Shown here: positions 51,773-64,000 of the stretch, piece after piece
Layout: every line of letters begins with the position of its first letter
How positions within the stretch are numbered: the first letter of the stretch is position 1
Origin: Symsagittifera roscoffensis
Taxonomy: Eukaryota > Xenacoelomorpha > Acoela > Convolutidae
DNA length: 64,000 nucleotides
Reading direction: 5' to 3'
Assembly (NCBI RefSeq): GCF_963678635.1
Contig: NW_026971715.1
Location: 1-64,000 of the forward strand
Made by a program: the position numbers and the translations under genes
The notes under the pieces: generated by a model
Told to the model about the DNA's origin: nothing
Database searches by the model: none
Seen by the model: the letters and a program-made list of their open reading frames with translations, nothing else

Positions 51773-54259
51773 GGACAGAAAGAACAGGAGAGCAGCAAGC
51801 GAAAGAAAACCGTCACCTTTGTGGACCGGGATAAGGAGGGTGAAGAGGTAGAACAAAATCTGCTGCAAGACTATTTGTCCGGGGAGACGGATGATGAAAA
51901 GAACCAGCGATCACAAGATCAACACCCGGGACAAGAAAATTTGTCCGGGGAGTCTGAGATAGACGAGAAAATTCCTAATGAGAAACAGGACCTAGAGAAC
52001 AAGGTTTTGTCCGGAGAGTTCAGATGGATGCGAAGAAGGCACAGACATGATATGGAGGAGCGTGCAGTCTCCAGCACAACATCTTCGACGGATGACGATT
52101 CCCGAAACTCAGGAATGGACACCTATTCAGACAGGAACTCGAACTCGGGATCAGAACTGTCAGAACTAGCGATACACACACTACTAGTGGAAACTCGGGC
52201 AAGGGACCTGGACAGAGAGGTGTATCAGGATCCTGACAGCGATCGCTACCTTATACCAAGCGAAAGAGTCTTTGACAACGCAGCGGATGACTTGGAGACA
52301 ATAGCGGTATCGATAAGCCTGTTGCCGCAGAAAGAGGTGGTCAGGGCTGATCTTCTGCCGTTTGAACAAAAAACACAACCGTTGGCGAAGATTTGGTGCG
52401 TTAAAATGGAAGAAGACACACACCAGCCCATTGAGCTGAATAGTCAGATGAGGGTCATGAAGACGTACTTGAAGGCGAGATACAGACTCTCGGACTTTCT
52501 GAGGGCGCAGAGAAATGATCGCATGACAAGCAACCTGAAAAGGTGGATCGAGAATGGTTCGCCGGATAAAGGGGACCTCGAGGAAGATAGTTATCGCATC
52601 CTGAGACAATACTTCATGCAGAAGGAAGGGAGGTTATATTTGAACAAGGACGGGATTGTGGCTTGCAAAAGAAGGGAGGAAGACAGAGTCCTATACAAGT
52701 ATAACGCAATAGTTTTACCGCAACTCTATCAGACAGAACTATTATTCAGGTCACATGATCAGATGGGCCATTAGGGGATCGAAAAAGTATATCAGAGGAT
52801 CCTGAAGCGCTTTGAGTGGCCTGGGATGAAAAAGGCATGCGAGAAATGGATAACAGCATGTCTGTCATGCCAACAAGTCAAGGGTCCAAGGAAGTTGCGA
52901 TTTCCTTTACAATCGATCGAATCGTCTGATTTCAACGAGGTGGTGCAAATAGATCACCAAAAGATATGCATGACAGACAATGGTTATAATCAGGTGCTGG
53001 TAATGATAGATCATTTTACGAATTATGCAGAGGCCGTGCCCTGCATAACTGCCTCGGCGGAAGAGACATGCGACCACCTGATCAATACGTGGATAGCAAG
53101 ACATGGTTGTCCGATGACGTTTCAATCGGATAATGGGACAGCTTTCGTAGGAGAGCTTACAAAAGAGCTAATGAGACGCTCACAGGTCGCTCAGGCTCAC
53201 TCCACGACATACCACCCTCAGACGAATGGCTTAGTGGAAAGAGAGAATAGGACGTTAGTGTCGATGCTAAGAGTATATTGTTCCAGGTACATGACCGATT
53301 GGGACAGATACCTTCCACAGGTGATGGGAGCATATAACAGCACGCAACACTCCACCACCGGAGTCAGTCCACACATGATGCTAACTGGACACGAAAAGTC
53401 TTTACCCTAAACCTTCTTCTACCCAGAGTATGAGGGAAAGAAAACGTCCCCACAGGTCTACGTCAGGGATGTGATCAGACGCCAACAGGAGTTGAACGAT
53501 TTGTGTAGACGAAATACTCAGCAGGCACAGGCAAGGCAGAGGAAAAGATTCGACAAAAAAGCAACTGGTGCAAAGGCTTACTCGGTGGGAGACTACGTAT
53601 GGGTATTTCAGAACGTTATACCACCGAAAGGGACGGAAAAGCTCCTAAAGAAATGGAGGGGACCCTTCATGATTACAGAGGTGCACCAGGAGGGACGCAT
53701 CTATAGACTGAGTACTGGCCGAGCCGCCCACTACGAGAACATCAAGCCACACAATCCATCGGCAGAAGACTGGTGTATACCTGCAGACATGGAAGAAGGG
53801 GGTTATCTAATGATGAATCCTGCTTGTGAGGTCAATGAAAAAGGCACCAGGGAGAAGAACGATGGAAACGAAGTCGTAGAGGAAGGTACGGATACACCGC
53901 TGGACCTGGATCCAAACGAGAAGATCGAAGCGGACAATGAAACCTTACCCTACGCAGAGGAAGATTGGCAAGATCCCGAACAGATAGAGGTTCCCAAAAA
54001 CTTGGAACCGGATCTTCCGTTCACGATACAGACTCGTCAGAAGGACGGGACGAGACCAAGAAAGAAATACAATCCTTACGGTGACGACTTTGTAGTGGAT
54101 GGGATAGATCTGAAAAAGATAGTGGAGGAAGTAGTGGGTCTAGAGGAAATAACTGTGTCACAAGACATTGACATAGTCGATGATCACGACAATGAGTGGG
54201 TTGACGACTGGTCGAAACCCGAGGTAGAATTCGACGACGAGCAACAGCAATCATGTTAA
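51773..54259 (+). pseudogene. ORF A: integrase plus linker to the macro-like domain (right copy)
   Basis: Open pieces 51821-52774, 52826-53410 and 53471-54259, separated by nonsense codons (TAG at 52772, TAA at 53408) and ending at TAA 54257. HHCC (HDQMGH, CLSC) and DDE (IDHFTNYAE, FQSDNGTAF, HPQTNGLVEREN) are present. The last piece reads without interruption from the integrase C-terminal module into the acidic linker (position of the left-copy stop 29689), showing that integrase and the downstream domain were one protein. Confidence 0.88.
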
Positions 54260-55107
54260 CAAGACTTGAGGAATCTGCGTGTCTTGGAATGGCTGAATGA
54301 AACGACCTCGGATCCTGAGGAGACCAGCGTCACGATTCAAGACGTAGATCGTGGAAGCATGAAATACATCAAGACCGAACGAGATGATCCTTCCTGGGCT
54401 GCCCAGGAAGGACGACTACTCATTCCAGCTTCTAACCTCGACTTGATACCCGGTATGCGATCGACGGGGACGTCGATGGATTTTTTTGTCCGGGGAGTGG
54501 GGGTAGGTTTTACCCACACTGAAAACTTGATAATAAAAAAATTAAAAATGGGAAGAGAAACAGGAGACTTAGAAGCAGAAACAGGCGAAGAACCTAAGAA
54601 ACCTGACATAGGCAGGGTGGTTGAGTCATATTTTAACTTACCAAATGAATATTCAAGTAACATAAAACTAACAGACAGTGATTTTATACTCACAAATAGA
54701 ACATGTGCGATAGCAATCACAGCAGACATGAGTTTTAGGAAGCGCTAGCGGCAGATTTTAAGAGGGAATACAAAAACGTGGAATTCCTTTGGAAACAAAG
54801 ACCAGGGGTAGGGGGCGTAGCAGCCTTACCTCCGGCGGTGTCGCAGATACCGGGAAAATACTTATGCTTCTTGGTAAAGAGGGAGACGGAAAAGCAGCAC
54901 GTAGACCCGGAGAACCTAGTCTTGTCCTTGACGAGGCTGAGGGACTTCCTTGTGGAGATGGACGTGAAGGAGCTCTCACTTCCAGTGTACGATCCAAACA
55001 GAGGAAGACTGCATCCTCGGGAATTGTACGCGCTTGTACACGTGATATTCTCTGATATGAATATACAAGTATATCTACATAAGAAATATTACTTAAGTAT
55101 AGGCTGA
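54260..55107 (+). pseudogene. ORF A C-terminus: macro-like domain (right copy)
   Basis: Open pieces 54266-54748 and 54778-55107. It has the same blocks as the left copy: DSDFILTNRTCAIAITADMS, IPGKYLCFLV, NLVLSLTRLRDFLVEMDVKE, SLPVYDPNRGRLHP and VIFSDMNIQVYLHKKY. A 1 bp loss near 54,741 breaks the putative phosphate-loop region. The end YYLSIG is shared with the left copy. Confidence 0.6.
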
Positions 55108-55493
55108 GTGATGTGCGAGAGGGTGTTAGGCCAAAGACTAAGTTGTATGTAATATGTGATATGTGTGTTATGTTTTGTGTTATGTTTTGTTATGTTATGT
55201 GTTAGGTTATTAAGATCATGGGTAAGTAGGGGTTAGTGACCATGAACAACCGAATGACGATCTTAGGAATAGATCCGAAGTTTGGACTGTCCAATCTTAG
55301 ATCGAATTCCAAAATTTTGATTTTAATAAATTTTAGGATAAATATCTTTTTATCTGAATTGTTTTTTAGCAGATTTTAGCTATATATATGATAAGGTGAA
55401 ACTGATTTCTTTTCTAGATCCTGATTGATCATTTAATTACTCACTTGAGTGAAAATCTTGGAATCAAAACCGAATCAAGCTTGAAAGTATAAA
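55108..55493 (+). promoter_or_regulatory. ORF A/ORF B junction with splice acceptor (right copy)
   Basis: 386 bp non-coding gap with a (TATGTTTTG)n-like run, a donor-like GG|GTAAGTAG (about 55219) and the acceptor GATTTCTTTTCTAG|A at 55417/55418. No ATG lies between the acceptor and the ORF B start at 55494. Confidence 0.6.
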
Positions 55494-56393
55494 ATGGATA
55501 ACTTCATTTCGGATGAATTGATGGACCTGGCAGAGGCATATGTAGGATCGATGATAGATGCGATCTATCGTCGGCTGATCGATCGAGACTTCGCTCTGGA
55601 GGACCCAGAGGTAGTCATGTTGCTGACCGCCCTGATCAACATCTTGGGGCACGACAACCGTGGGGACCGCCCCACGGAAGTCCTGTTGATGGCAGCATAT
55701 GGAGAAAGGGGAGTATCAGACCGCCCAAATATGAGAGTGATGAGGTGGAGAAACGGGGCCCTCTCAGGGAGTGACTTGGCGAATGAGCCTGGATTGGGAA
55801 GTTCTAGGACCTACCAAGCAGGTGAGATGCCTATGTCCTCCAAGCCCAAACCTGGGCTGACGAGAATGCATCAAGAGATGAACAGCGAGACAACCTCGTC
55901 TGGTTCACCACTGAGAGCAGCTGTGCCACGAAAAGGGGCGAAAGTAGCACAGAAGGCTCAGACGAACCAAACCATGCAAGATCTGCATGAGATGAACGAT
56001 GAACTGAAAAGTACAAAGAAGGAGCTGGACGAGATGACCAGAAGCATGCTCCAGATGGAGTAAGATCGGGACATGTGGAGAAAGTTGTTTGAAGACTGCA
56101 ACAAAAAGCAGGGTCAAGAGATTGAGCGTTTAAGGCAGGATTACAAAGAGCGATTGGAGCAGATGGCGTTGACAACGGCCGTGGAGAAAGTGATACCTGC
56201 AAGGGATATTCCTCGTGGGCAGTCCCCGATGGAGCTCTTGACACCTCGAGAAATGAGTCAAACAACGGAGACACGGCTTCCAGCAGAGACGAATCGAGTA
56301 ACAATCCCGGATCCTAGTGACACCTTGGGTGATCCCGTCCGTAGAACAGACAGTGAGGAGGCTGATAGAGACAGCTGGACGACTGGTCGCTAA
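55494..56393 (+). pseudogene. ORF B, N-terminal coiled-coil segment (right copy)
   Basis: Homologue of 27117-28016, starting MDNFISDELMDLAEAYVGSM. One nonsense codon (TAA at 56061) splits it within the coiled coil; the frame resumes and ends at the same stop as in the left copy, overlapping the next frame by 77 bp. Confidence 0.65.
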
Positions 56394-57903
56394 CAAGAAT
56401 GCGCCAGGTTCCTGGGTGACTGCACCCTATGGAACGATTGACGACACGGGCAGAGTACAACTCTCACAGACCGTGATCAGACAGGGGATAAGTGACGTGA
56501 CACCACTCATGGGGAGCTCGAAGGCCCCGGAGAGGAGGGTACGGAAGATGCCAGCGAAGAAAGTGTCTCGCATAATAGACGTGCAGAAGAATAATCAATT
56601 GAAATGTAATTTCACGGGAGTTCCGTAGACAGATCCGAGGGCCTGCTTCAATCGAGCTACTTGGAGCCGGGCTGTAAACCTGCAGCAACCACCACTCGGG
56701 ACATCTCATCTGATACTGGAAGACAGCTTGGTCAGAGTGCTGTCGAATTTGAGGACCTCGTGGGTCACCACGGTGATGGCCTTTGGAGGCGCGACGATAG
56801 CCCAGTTATAACGGATGGTGGAACTGATGAATCCAGGGAGGATCCCCAATGTGATGATCTTAGTTAGGACGAACGACATCTCCAGAGGTTCAGATGAGCA
56901 GGAAGCACTATGGGAGTCAATGATGGTGTGTTTGTTTACGACCCTCTGGCAGAAATTCAATTGCGCGGTACTGACCGTTTGCACTGTGCCAATGAACACG
57001 AGAAGCCTGACAGCATCAGGAAGAAGGCACAACGAGGGAGTCGTCAGGTGGAATAACATCTTGAGGAACCTCGCAAGTCGAAACGCCGGAAGAATGATCC
57101 TCATGGACATCGAATATGAGTTGAGAGCCATGGATCAGGCCAGACTCACCACGGACGGCATCCACTTCGACAGTATCGAAGGACAAGCTTGGTTGAATCG
57201 AGTCTTCCAAGAGCGGTTGGACGAGCTGGAAGCAGAACTCTTTGACACAGGAGTGCTGAAGGAAGAAGGAACAGTGAGTGACGCGGTGATTACCACCTTT
57301 GTGCCTCCTAGCCTAGAAACACGCTTGGGTACGGTCCCGGCCGTCACGAACTACAGGCAACAAAGCTCCAGCGAACCTAGGAGAAGAATAGGACCTGTCA
57401 ACCCAATCGAAGAGACAGCCGGCACGTCTAGACCGGACACTAGATCGGAGACGACAATTACCAGTCGAGAGGAGAGACGTCCGAGCAGAGGCTCATTGAT
57501 GTGGTCAAGACCCATACCGTCTCCCTGGCATATATACAAAGACGAACTAATGAAGCTGGATCTCCAGAGAGTAAGCTTCATCGAAGATGCAAGGAGGATG
57601 CTGAATGGAGCGACGCTATCCGTCAGCAAATTGTACTCGATAACCGGCGTAGACTTGTTGATAGCCGCTAGCATAAATTTCAGCTCCACGACGGCCTTGA
57701 GATGTGCTGACTTGGAGAAACTGCCCTCTAACAACACGATGGGACCAGTGAATGCGAGACCGTTGCAAGATGTGAGACTGAATCATGATGAGGGGAATCG
57801 TGAAGAGAGACCAGGAAGATTCCTGACGACGAGAGCGCCGATTGGACAACACGTGAAGATATTCAGGCAGCTGACGACACATCCTAGTGAACCAAGATGT
57901 TGA
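56317..57903 (+). pseudogene. ORF B, SGNH hydrolase segment (right copy)
   Basis: One frame interrupted by TAG at 56626 and TAA at 56812, otherwise continuous from the overlap to 57903. Block I is altered from GDS to EDS and block III from VGTND to VRTND, so the enzyme is dead here. Unlike the left copy, the sequence runs without a break from the SGNH domain into the following segment, ending where a deletion of about 35 bp (57,890 region) shifts the frame. Confidence 0.75.
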
Positions 57904-60900
57904 TGCCCAGAGATATGGCGGATTGACAGCGATAACGAAAGATGAGACCATCTTCGCCGCCTATGACAAAGCAGAGATGAGGAAGGCCAAGATTATGGTA
58001 GTAGCGAATTCAGAGTTCGTGTACACCTCCAAGTCTTTGTTTTGGCCGGACGTCATAATGTTGGCAGCGGTCGACCTGGACTTACTGCAACCGATTTCTT
58101 TGGCTATAGGGGTACAAAGGCAGACGGACATGAACCCAATTACGACTGTTTTTGCTGGCATCAATGACCATCTACACAGTAGAGGTTTTCTGAGCAGACT
58201 CAGAGATCCTACAACAGCAGAGAACGCTGTATGGCCAGCGATAAAAGATATCCTTGAGTCGATGGGTGAAGTGGTGGATGCGACGAAGGAGGGGTCATTC
58301 AATAAAGTGGCACTGAGAGTAGAATTCGCGTTGTCTCCGGGATATGCACATCTCCCAGATGGACTGAAATTTGTGTATTGTGGACTGAAAATGTATGCGA
58401 TTGTGGCCTTACTTTCGGAAGGAAAGTATGATGTGATCATATCAGCCCCGAATCGCATGATAAAAATGGAGAACATGAGGCCACTTAAGGCTGAACTGCC
58501 TGCGGTATGGTCAGATATCTCAAACGCGATGAGAGGATTCAAGGACCATTCGCTACACATGTTAGTATTGGACGAGGTGCTGGGGTTGGAACTGTCCAAT
58601 TTCAGTCGACAACTCAAACTGAAGCCGGGAATAGACGACGACCATCGAGTGATCGCGGCGATGTCCAACGACTTATGGTTCCGAGCAATGGAAGTGGCAG
58701 GTGAAGACACAAAAAGGAAAAATTCACTAGAGACGAGAGCTCATCTGGAGGCGATGGTTCTGAGAACCAAGCCGGAAGCCAACCAGTGGCTACACCTGAA
58801 CCCTAGAGTAGCGGCATTGGGTGCAGATGCTTTTGAGCAAAGCCCCGTGATGATCACAAAGATACATGCCTACTTGTTGAAGGAGGTGAACCTGGCGGAA
58901 AATGCCGGAGAAAAGACCGCTGAGTTTGTAAACAGAATGTGTCAGATTACTCTGGAAACCTTCTGGACCCAGGAAGTGAAAGGACAGGAGGGCTTTGAAA
59001 GGACAGACAGCATGCTAGAAGGGTTGGGAGCCGGATGGACCGCGTCCTACTTGGCAAAAGTTTACCCGAAAGTCTCGCACTACTTGATAAAAGAATTCCT
59101 CCAAGCAGTAGTGGAAGTGTCGATAGTGGAACTAATAGCCTTGTTCGTGACATTCGGAGCGGAGAGCTTCGTGAAAGGACCGGCGATACTGCTCACCGAT
59201 GGAATCCAGAACCTGCGGCTAGACGGACTTCTGACATTGATTGCAATTACCCACGGAAACTTGTGAGGACTGATGAAACTGGCACGTTGTCCAGAGCAGA
59301 TGAAAGGGAGAGTGAGGAACTTGGATATGAAGAAATCCACGGACTCGTGGAACAAGATAAGAGACCTGAGACACACTCTTATCCAGTATCTCTTACAACA
59401 AAATCGCTTTGGAACGGGAGAAGACGAGACGATTGAAAGAGAGGAGGATGTTAGACGACATGTTGGAGGCATGCCGCTGTTAACCGATCTGAGCTTGGCT
59501 ATGAGAACCGATCCCTTGGCGCTGATCAGAGGAGTCACGGATTTCGTGACAGTGATCTATGGACCAGCAGTCACGTTTGCGTTCCCTGACGTTAAAGTGG
59601 AAGCATATAGGAGGTCGGTGCTGCACCTGAACCTCATATCGGCAGTGGACGGTAGTACACTGAACTGGTGTGAGCAGCACACATTGCGGGAGCACATGAG
59701 TGAAGATCTGTTATTTGCGAAAATATCGGAGCCAGAGATGACAGTCATCAATTTCGACGATCACTTCCGTGATCGCATGGGAGAAGTAGAAAGAGGACAC
59801 ATCGAGGTGTTTCCAAAGCTTTGGAATCTGAGACCCTATGATAAAACGAATGGTGAAATAACCAGAGTGCCTCGTCTCACTGCAGCATATCACAAGGTGA
59901 GAGAAGAGACGAAGGACTGGGGCGATTACAAGAAGCTGCCGGAGGCAATCCCTGAATTCCCTCTGATAAGAAGGATGTTGCTCGGAGCAGTCTCCGTGGT
60001 ACAAACTCCTAGATTGAGAGCATTCGAAACCAACGAAAGGAGAGTAGGGAATTTCGTGGGAACGATGGACCCATACTTTGTGGGGAGAAATGCCGCCGTG
60101 TTACAATACACACAATTTGCATACACGGATCAAGCGACGAGAAGGCGAATAAGCAACGCCGCAACTCCCAAGCCTGGAACATTTGATAAGGAATGGAAGG
60201 GATTAGGCTTAGCTCCGATGAGGATGAGAGGCAGGACCGAACTGCCTGAAGCCTCATTAATCCTGACTAGTGTAAAACAGGAGATGAAAGTGGGAGGAAT
60301 ACTGCAAACGAGAATATTCCTAGCACCCTTCGGCTGCGAGGAAATTAAAGTGGTCCATGGAGAAGAGGAAGATAGATCGGCCGGTACATTGCTCATACCG
60401 AGATTCCCGCAAGAAGCCGACAATGACGAACGAGGACTATCGAGCTCGAACAAGGATAAGTCAGAAGGAGATGACGGACAGGGTGGAAGCCGTCAAACCG
60501 AAGAACCCATGCAACAAGATCAAGCTGGTGGGGAAAACGACAGGGCATCGACAGGAGGAACATCCAGCCTGGATTTCAATATCTTCAGTGATCTTGAGAA
60601 CAATGCAGATACGTTGGAAACGACTGAGCCAGCGGATGAAGGCATCTCGACACTGGAGCCTCCGTCAGCCTTTATGGAAATGAAACGGAATTTGCCGGAG
60701 AGCAGCTCTCCTGGCAATTCAAGAAATAACGACCGGAGAATCCTCATAGAATCACCTCGGAGGAGAAGAATAGAGGCTTCAGCCAGAGTACCTTTCTTGG
60801 GAACGCTGCCCGAAGAAGAATGGGAAGTACATCACCGAGACCACGAGAGTAGGACGGGATGCAAACTGGACAGAGTGGCGTTTATGGAAGAAGTCTGGAC

Positions 60901-62407
60901 CGTGGTTCAAAGCTATGGGACCCATACTATTCTGAAAACGGGTCTCAACCAACCCTTGATGAGGGAGGTACTTGACAAGCTTGATGATTGTGAAGGGAGA
61001 CTGAGTGAGTTGTTGATCGACTCGGCCACTGATGAAAGTGAAGCGAATTCTCCCATCAAGATGACACCGCAGGACGATGAAGGAGAGGTGGTGTATCTGT
61101 CAAGAACCAGGAGAGGGACGATGCGATCAAAGTTAGTGATTGATAAAATCAATGCAATGAAGATGAAGTTAGGCAGCAGAGTGATGCCGAGGAGAGTCGG
61201 AAAGACGAAGGTGGATTCAGAAATATCGATGAAATCTGTTAACTCAGCGAAAAGGAAACGAGTTGAGGAGGTCATGGATTTGGGTCAAGGTGATTATCAA
61301 CTGTCTGGCACAGATAAAATGTTAACTGATATAGCGATGGTGCCACCCATTCTCATGGCGGGAATAAAGTCAACAGGTTATAAATCCAAAAGGAGTGACC
61401 GCACTCTGACTGGAGCAACCTTGGAAATGGAAATACTCAGCCAATGTGGAGAGAGCAAAATGAAAGACTTCAAGCCATCTCCCATGAATCATGGAAATGG
61501 AAGTGTCGCGGGACAACTAACACCAGTGGAATACAACCGACTAACAGTGTCGGAGACTGTGTCGATAGATGATCCCACCGGTGGATACATGGAGATGTTA
61601 GAATACCGAAACTCGGCTAGAGGGTATGTAATGGCCCTGGAAGACGAAAAAGCCATGGAGGGTTATCTGGAAACGATGTTGCAAGGCAACACCCTCAAGC
61701 AGAAGGCGTACGGAACTTTGGCGGCGTCGTCTGACATACAGGCAGAAACGATAGAGCAGTTGTTGAGCCTTCCATGGAAAGCAGTAGTATCAAGGTATTT
61801 CGAAGAAGAAATGAGGACTACGCCAAGAATACATGCTCTCGTGGCAGTGCCTTACGTAAGAACAGAGTTACAACTCAGGTTCGCTTGGTGCATGATGGGA
61901 CTGACTCGCGAAGAATATGATTCAGAAGAAAGGAAGAGATCAAAAGAGGAGAAGGTTTTCCTTATGACAAACCTGAGGGATCTGATAGTCCAGGAGGGAG
62001 CAGCAGTAGCGTGTGCGAAGCGGAGAGACGCTCTCTGTTTCATTCGATTCCTGATAGAGCAGATTTCAGTACCTGCACTAAACACCTGTGTTAAAATGTT
62101 GAGGGAAGGCGATGAGCGAACGAAAGCCTTATTCTTGCTAGCACTGCTGGATATGCAGCAAAGTAAACAGATGAGGGTGAACATGAAAGAACCCGAGGAA
62201 TTAGAACCCATGAAAAAGATAGACGAAATCAGGAGATTCTCAAACAAGGAGCTGAGACTCACTAAAGAATCTATGGGAGCATTGCCGAAATCCATTGAAT
62301 ACTGTGGACCCATCAAGAAGAAATCGTATAGCTACGTATCCGGGATCATAGGGATAGCGTACAATCCTTTCCTGAGAGAAGACACGCTATTGCTTCTTCG
62401 ATTATGA
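57887..62407 (+). pseudogene. ORF B, central and linker segments (right copy)
   Basis: Frames 57887-59266 and 59273-62407 are the same frame split by one TGA (59264). They cover the central unassigned region, the acidic linker and the start of the C-terminal segment with no boundary between them, showing that the left-copy pieces 22869-25700, 21857-22939 and 19458-22004 belong to one protein. It includes about 125 residues (61543-61918; e.g. VSIDDPTGGYMEMLEYRNSA) lost from the left copy. A small deletion near 62,385 shifts the frame. Confidence 0.7.
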
Positions 62408-64000
62408 GCAGGCGGTGTTGCTAAGATTCTGGACGTCCAGAATTGTAACGATTAAGAGCGTTAACAATCCACAGGCCAAATTGGGACTGGTCTTGGAAGA
62501 AGAGGTGACTGCACCTTCAGTACCAAAATCCGACAAAAGAGTGGAGTTTGGATTGGGATTCTCAGATGAGTTACTGAGAACGAGCTTGATGACAGTGTGG
62601 GAATTGATGAGGCCATCATGGTGTCCTAGTCCCAACGCTGACTCGATATTACGGGCGACACAAGACGTACAGAGGGAACTGAATGCAGACTGTAACCTAC
62701 GTGACCTCAACATCATATATAATGTGATGATAACGGCCTCTAAGAGCAACGGAGAAGATAAAGTGGAGTTGCCTGGCTGGGGACCAGAAGACTGGGTCAA
62801 ACCTGGTAGCTGTCTGGCGGAAGTCTGTGGACAGGAGGGTCACGTTTGTGGAGGTCTGGACTGTGTGAAGACCCTGGAGAAACAACACAAGCAATTGACG
62901 GTATTGTTTGGAAACGTAGTGATGAAAGCAAGAACAGAAACGGAACTGATAGCAGATTGCCATGGAGGAACCGATGTGAATCTAGTGACTGCACTAGGAT
63001 TCTACAGCTTGTTTGGTTCATTAGAGTCACTATTGAATCTGGAACACAAACATGAGATGGTCACAGCCATCAGCGTAGAAGTATTCCCAGGAGATCTGCA
63101 GACTGAGCAGAAATACATAGGAAAGTGGAGGGAAGCAATCGAGACGGAAATGAACATCAGACACAGCGAGACTTTTTGTAGACCATCAGGAGCTCGATAT
63201 TTGGTGGGTTCAACATTGGCTCCAATGTGCAAGAGCAGATACCCTGTACATTTCGTAGCTGTGGACGTGAAGAGTACAAGAACGATCGTGGATCAAGCCT
63301 TCTCAGTGCCAAAGTGTGTGACACTGGCGAGAATGTCCGAGAAATCTTACGAGTTGCTATGTAAGATGTTCTCAGCAGTTCCAGAGAGGACCAAAGACGA
63401 ATTGGAGTCAATATTAGGAAAGAAGTTCATGGGATATGTGAGCGGGAACTTCAGTGACTTCGAGAGACAGAAACAGAGAGGATCAACTGTCACAGATTAC
63501 AATGCAGTAGATGAGAATGATGAAGTCCACCGAGTGATGATGGAAGTGGAACCATTGCTGGAAGCTTCGGGAAAACGTAATTGGAGGAGCATCATGTTGA
63601 CGCATGATGAGTTTCCTTGCCACTGCTTGCTGCAGACCTGGTGGTATCCCAAGCGTAGTAATCTGATGTTGATCTGGGACTCTGGAGAGCTGCTCTCTAT
63701 GGGTTTACCAGATTCATCACAGCCCATAACAATAGTGATAGTCGGAGTTATGATGGCAATACGATGGCTGGAAGCTCATGTGAGAGAAAATAACAGACAG
63801 GAGGCACCGACGAGAGAACAGTTGCGGAAGTTAGATTGTCTAAAAAATTTGGATATTTTTGAGACAATGTGCAAAGTTCTAAATATTCCGATGGAAGTGA
63901 AGAAGATATGGGCAAGAAAACGATTGATGCCATGGTTCAGAGCTAACATGACTGCATGGTTGTATGAATATGCGAAAAAGCATATGTCGAAGCATGGCAG
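62391..64000 (+). pseudogene. ORF B, C-terminal segment (right copy, runs off window)
   Basis: Open without a stop from about 62391 to the window end. Homologue of left-copy codons about 190-720 of 19458-22004, including the Cys patch SCLAEVCGQEGHVCGG and the block RYLVGSTLAPMCKSRYPVHF. Long stretches differ from the left copy by a few residues only, so this part of the protein has been well kept. Function unknown. Confidence 0.7.

Larger units (their letters stand above)
42050..64000 (+). mobile_element. Giant Ty3/gypsy-type LTR retroelement, right copy (partial)
   Basis: Same order as the left copy but on the plus strand, running off the window inside ORF B, so its 3' end and 3' LTR are not visible. 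Similarity to the left copy is high throughout, yet there are many point differences and different indels, so it is a separate, older insertion and not a fresh inverted duplication. ORF A and ORF B are broken at many places. Confidence 0.9.

Noticed and set aside
1..64000. CRISPR arrays, bacterial operons or phage genes
   Set aside because: The window is eukaryotic: spliced genes, LINE and LTR retroelements, AT-rich satellites. No direct-repeat/spacer arrays of CRISPR type are present.

Overview
The window is nuclear DNA of an invertebrate animal. The evidence is an AT-rich background, one intron-containing class I histone deacetylase gene (HDAC1/2 type, minus strand, 10243-12244), a CR1-like LINE with a viral-type 2A peptide, and Ty3/gypsy-type LTR retroelements that fill about 70% of the window. 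The phylum cannot be fixed from the sequence.

Layout. 1-10.2 kb: possible first exon of an unrecognised gene (281-470, minus), two solo LTRs of one family (an old one at about 657-1471 and a clearer one at 2249-3158), fossil coding fragments around the second, degenerate tandem repeats (6.8-7.3 kb), an AAAT-rich satellite with a 300 bp higher-order unit (8.1-9.0 kb) and a tRNA-like pol III promoter relic (9.4 kb). 10.2-12.2 kb: the deacetylase in four exons. 12.57-17.5 kb: the LINE, with two intact ORFs (SGNH-esterase ORF1; 2A + endonuclease + reverse transcriptase ORF2), ending about 330 bp upstream of the deacetylase start. 17,724-41,921: a giant LTR retroelement on the minus strand, 24.2 kb between two 922 bp LTRs. 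41,922-42,049: 128 bp spacer. 42,050 to the window end: a second, more damaged copy on the plus strand, so the two stand head to head.

The giant element is the most unusual content. In sense order it has: LTR, primer-binding-like site, a 3 kb leader carrying an 11-fold array of a CCGGAGGGGTC-type motif and a consensus splice donor, then ORF A (coiled coil, Gag capsid, two CCHC knuckles, aspartic protease, RT, RNase H, an in-frame UAG shared by both copies, integrase, and a C-terminal domain that reads like a macro/ADP-ribose-binding domain). After a 0.4 kb gap containing a consensus splice acceptor comes ORF B, more than 8 kb in the position where retroviruses have env. ORF B has a coiled coil, an SGNH hydrolase domain with all catalytic blocks, and about 2,000 residues I cannot assign; it has no signal peptide. 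A leader-to-ORF-B splice, as in retroviruses, is suggested by conserved sites in both copies. Both copies carry different inactivating lesions, so comparing them separates accidental breaks from shared, possibly programmed ones.
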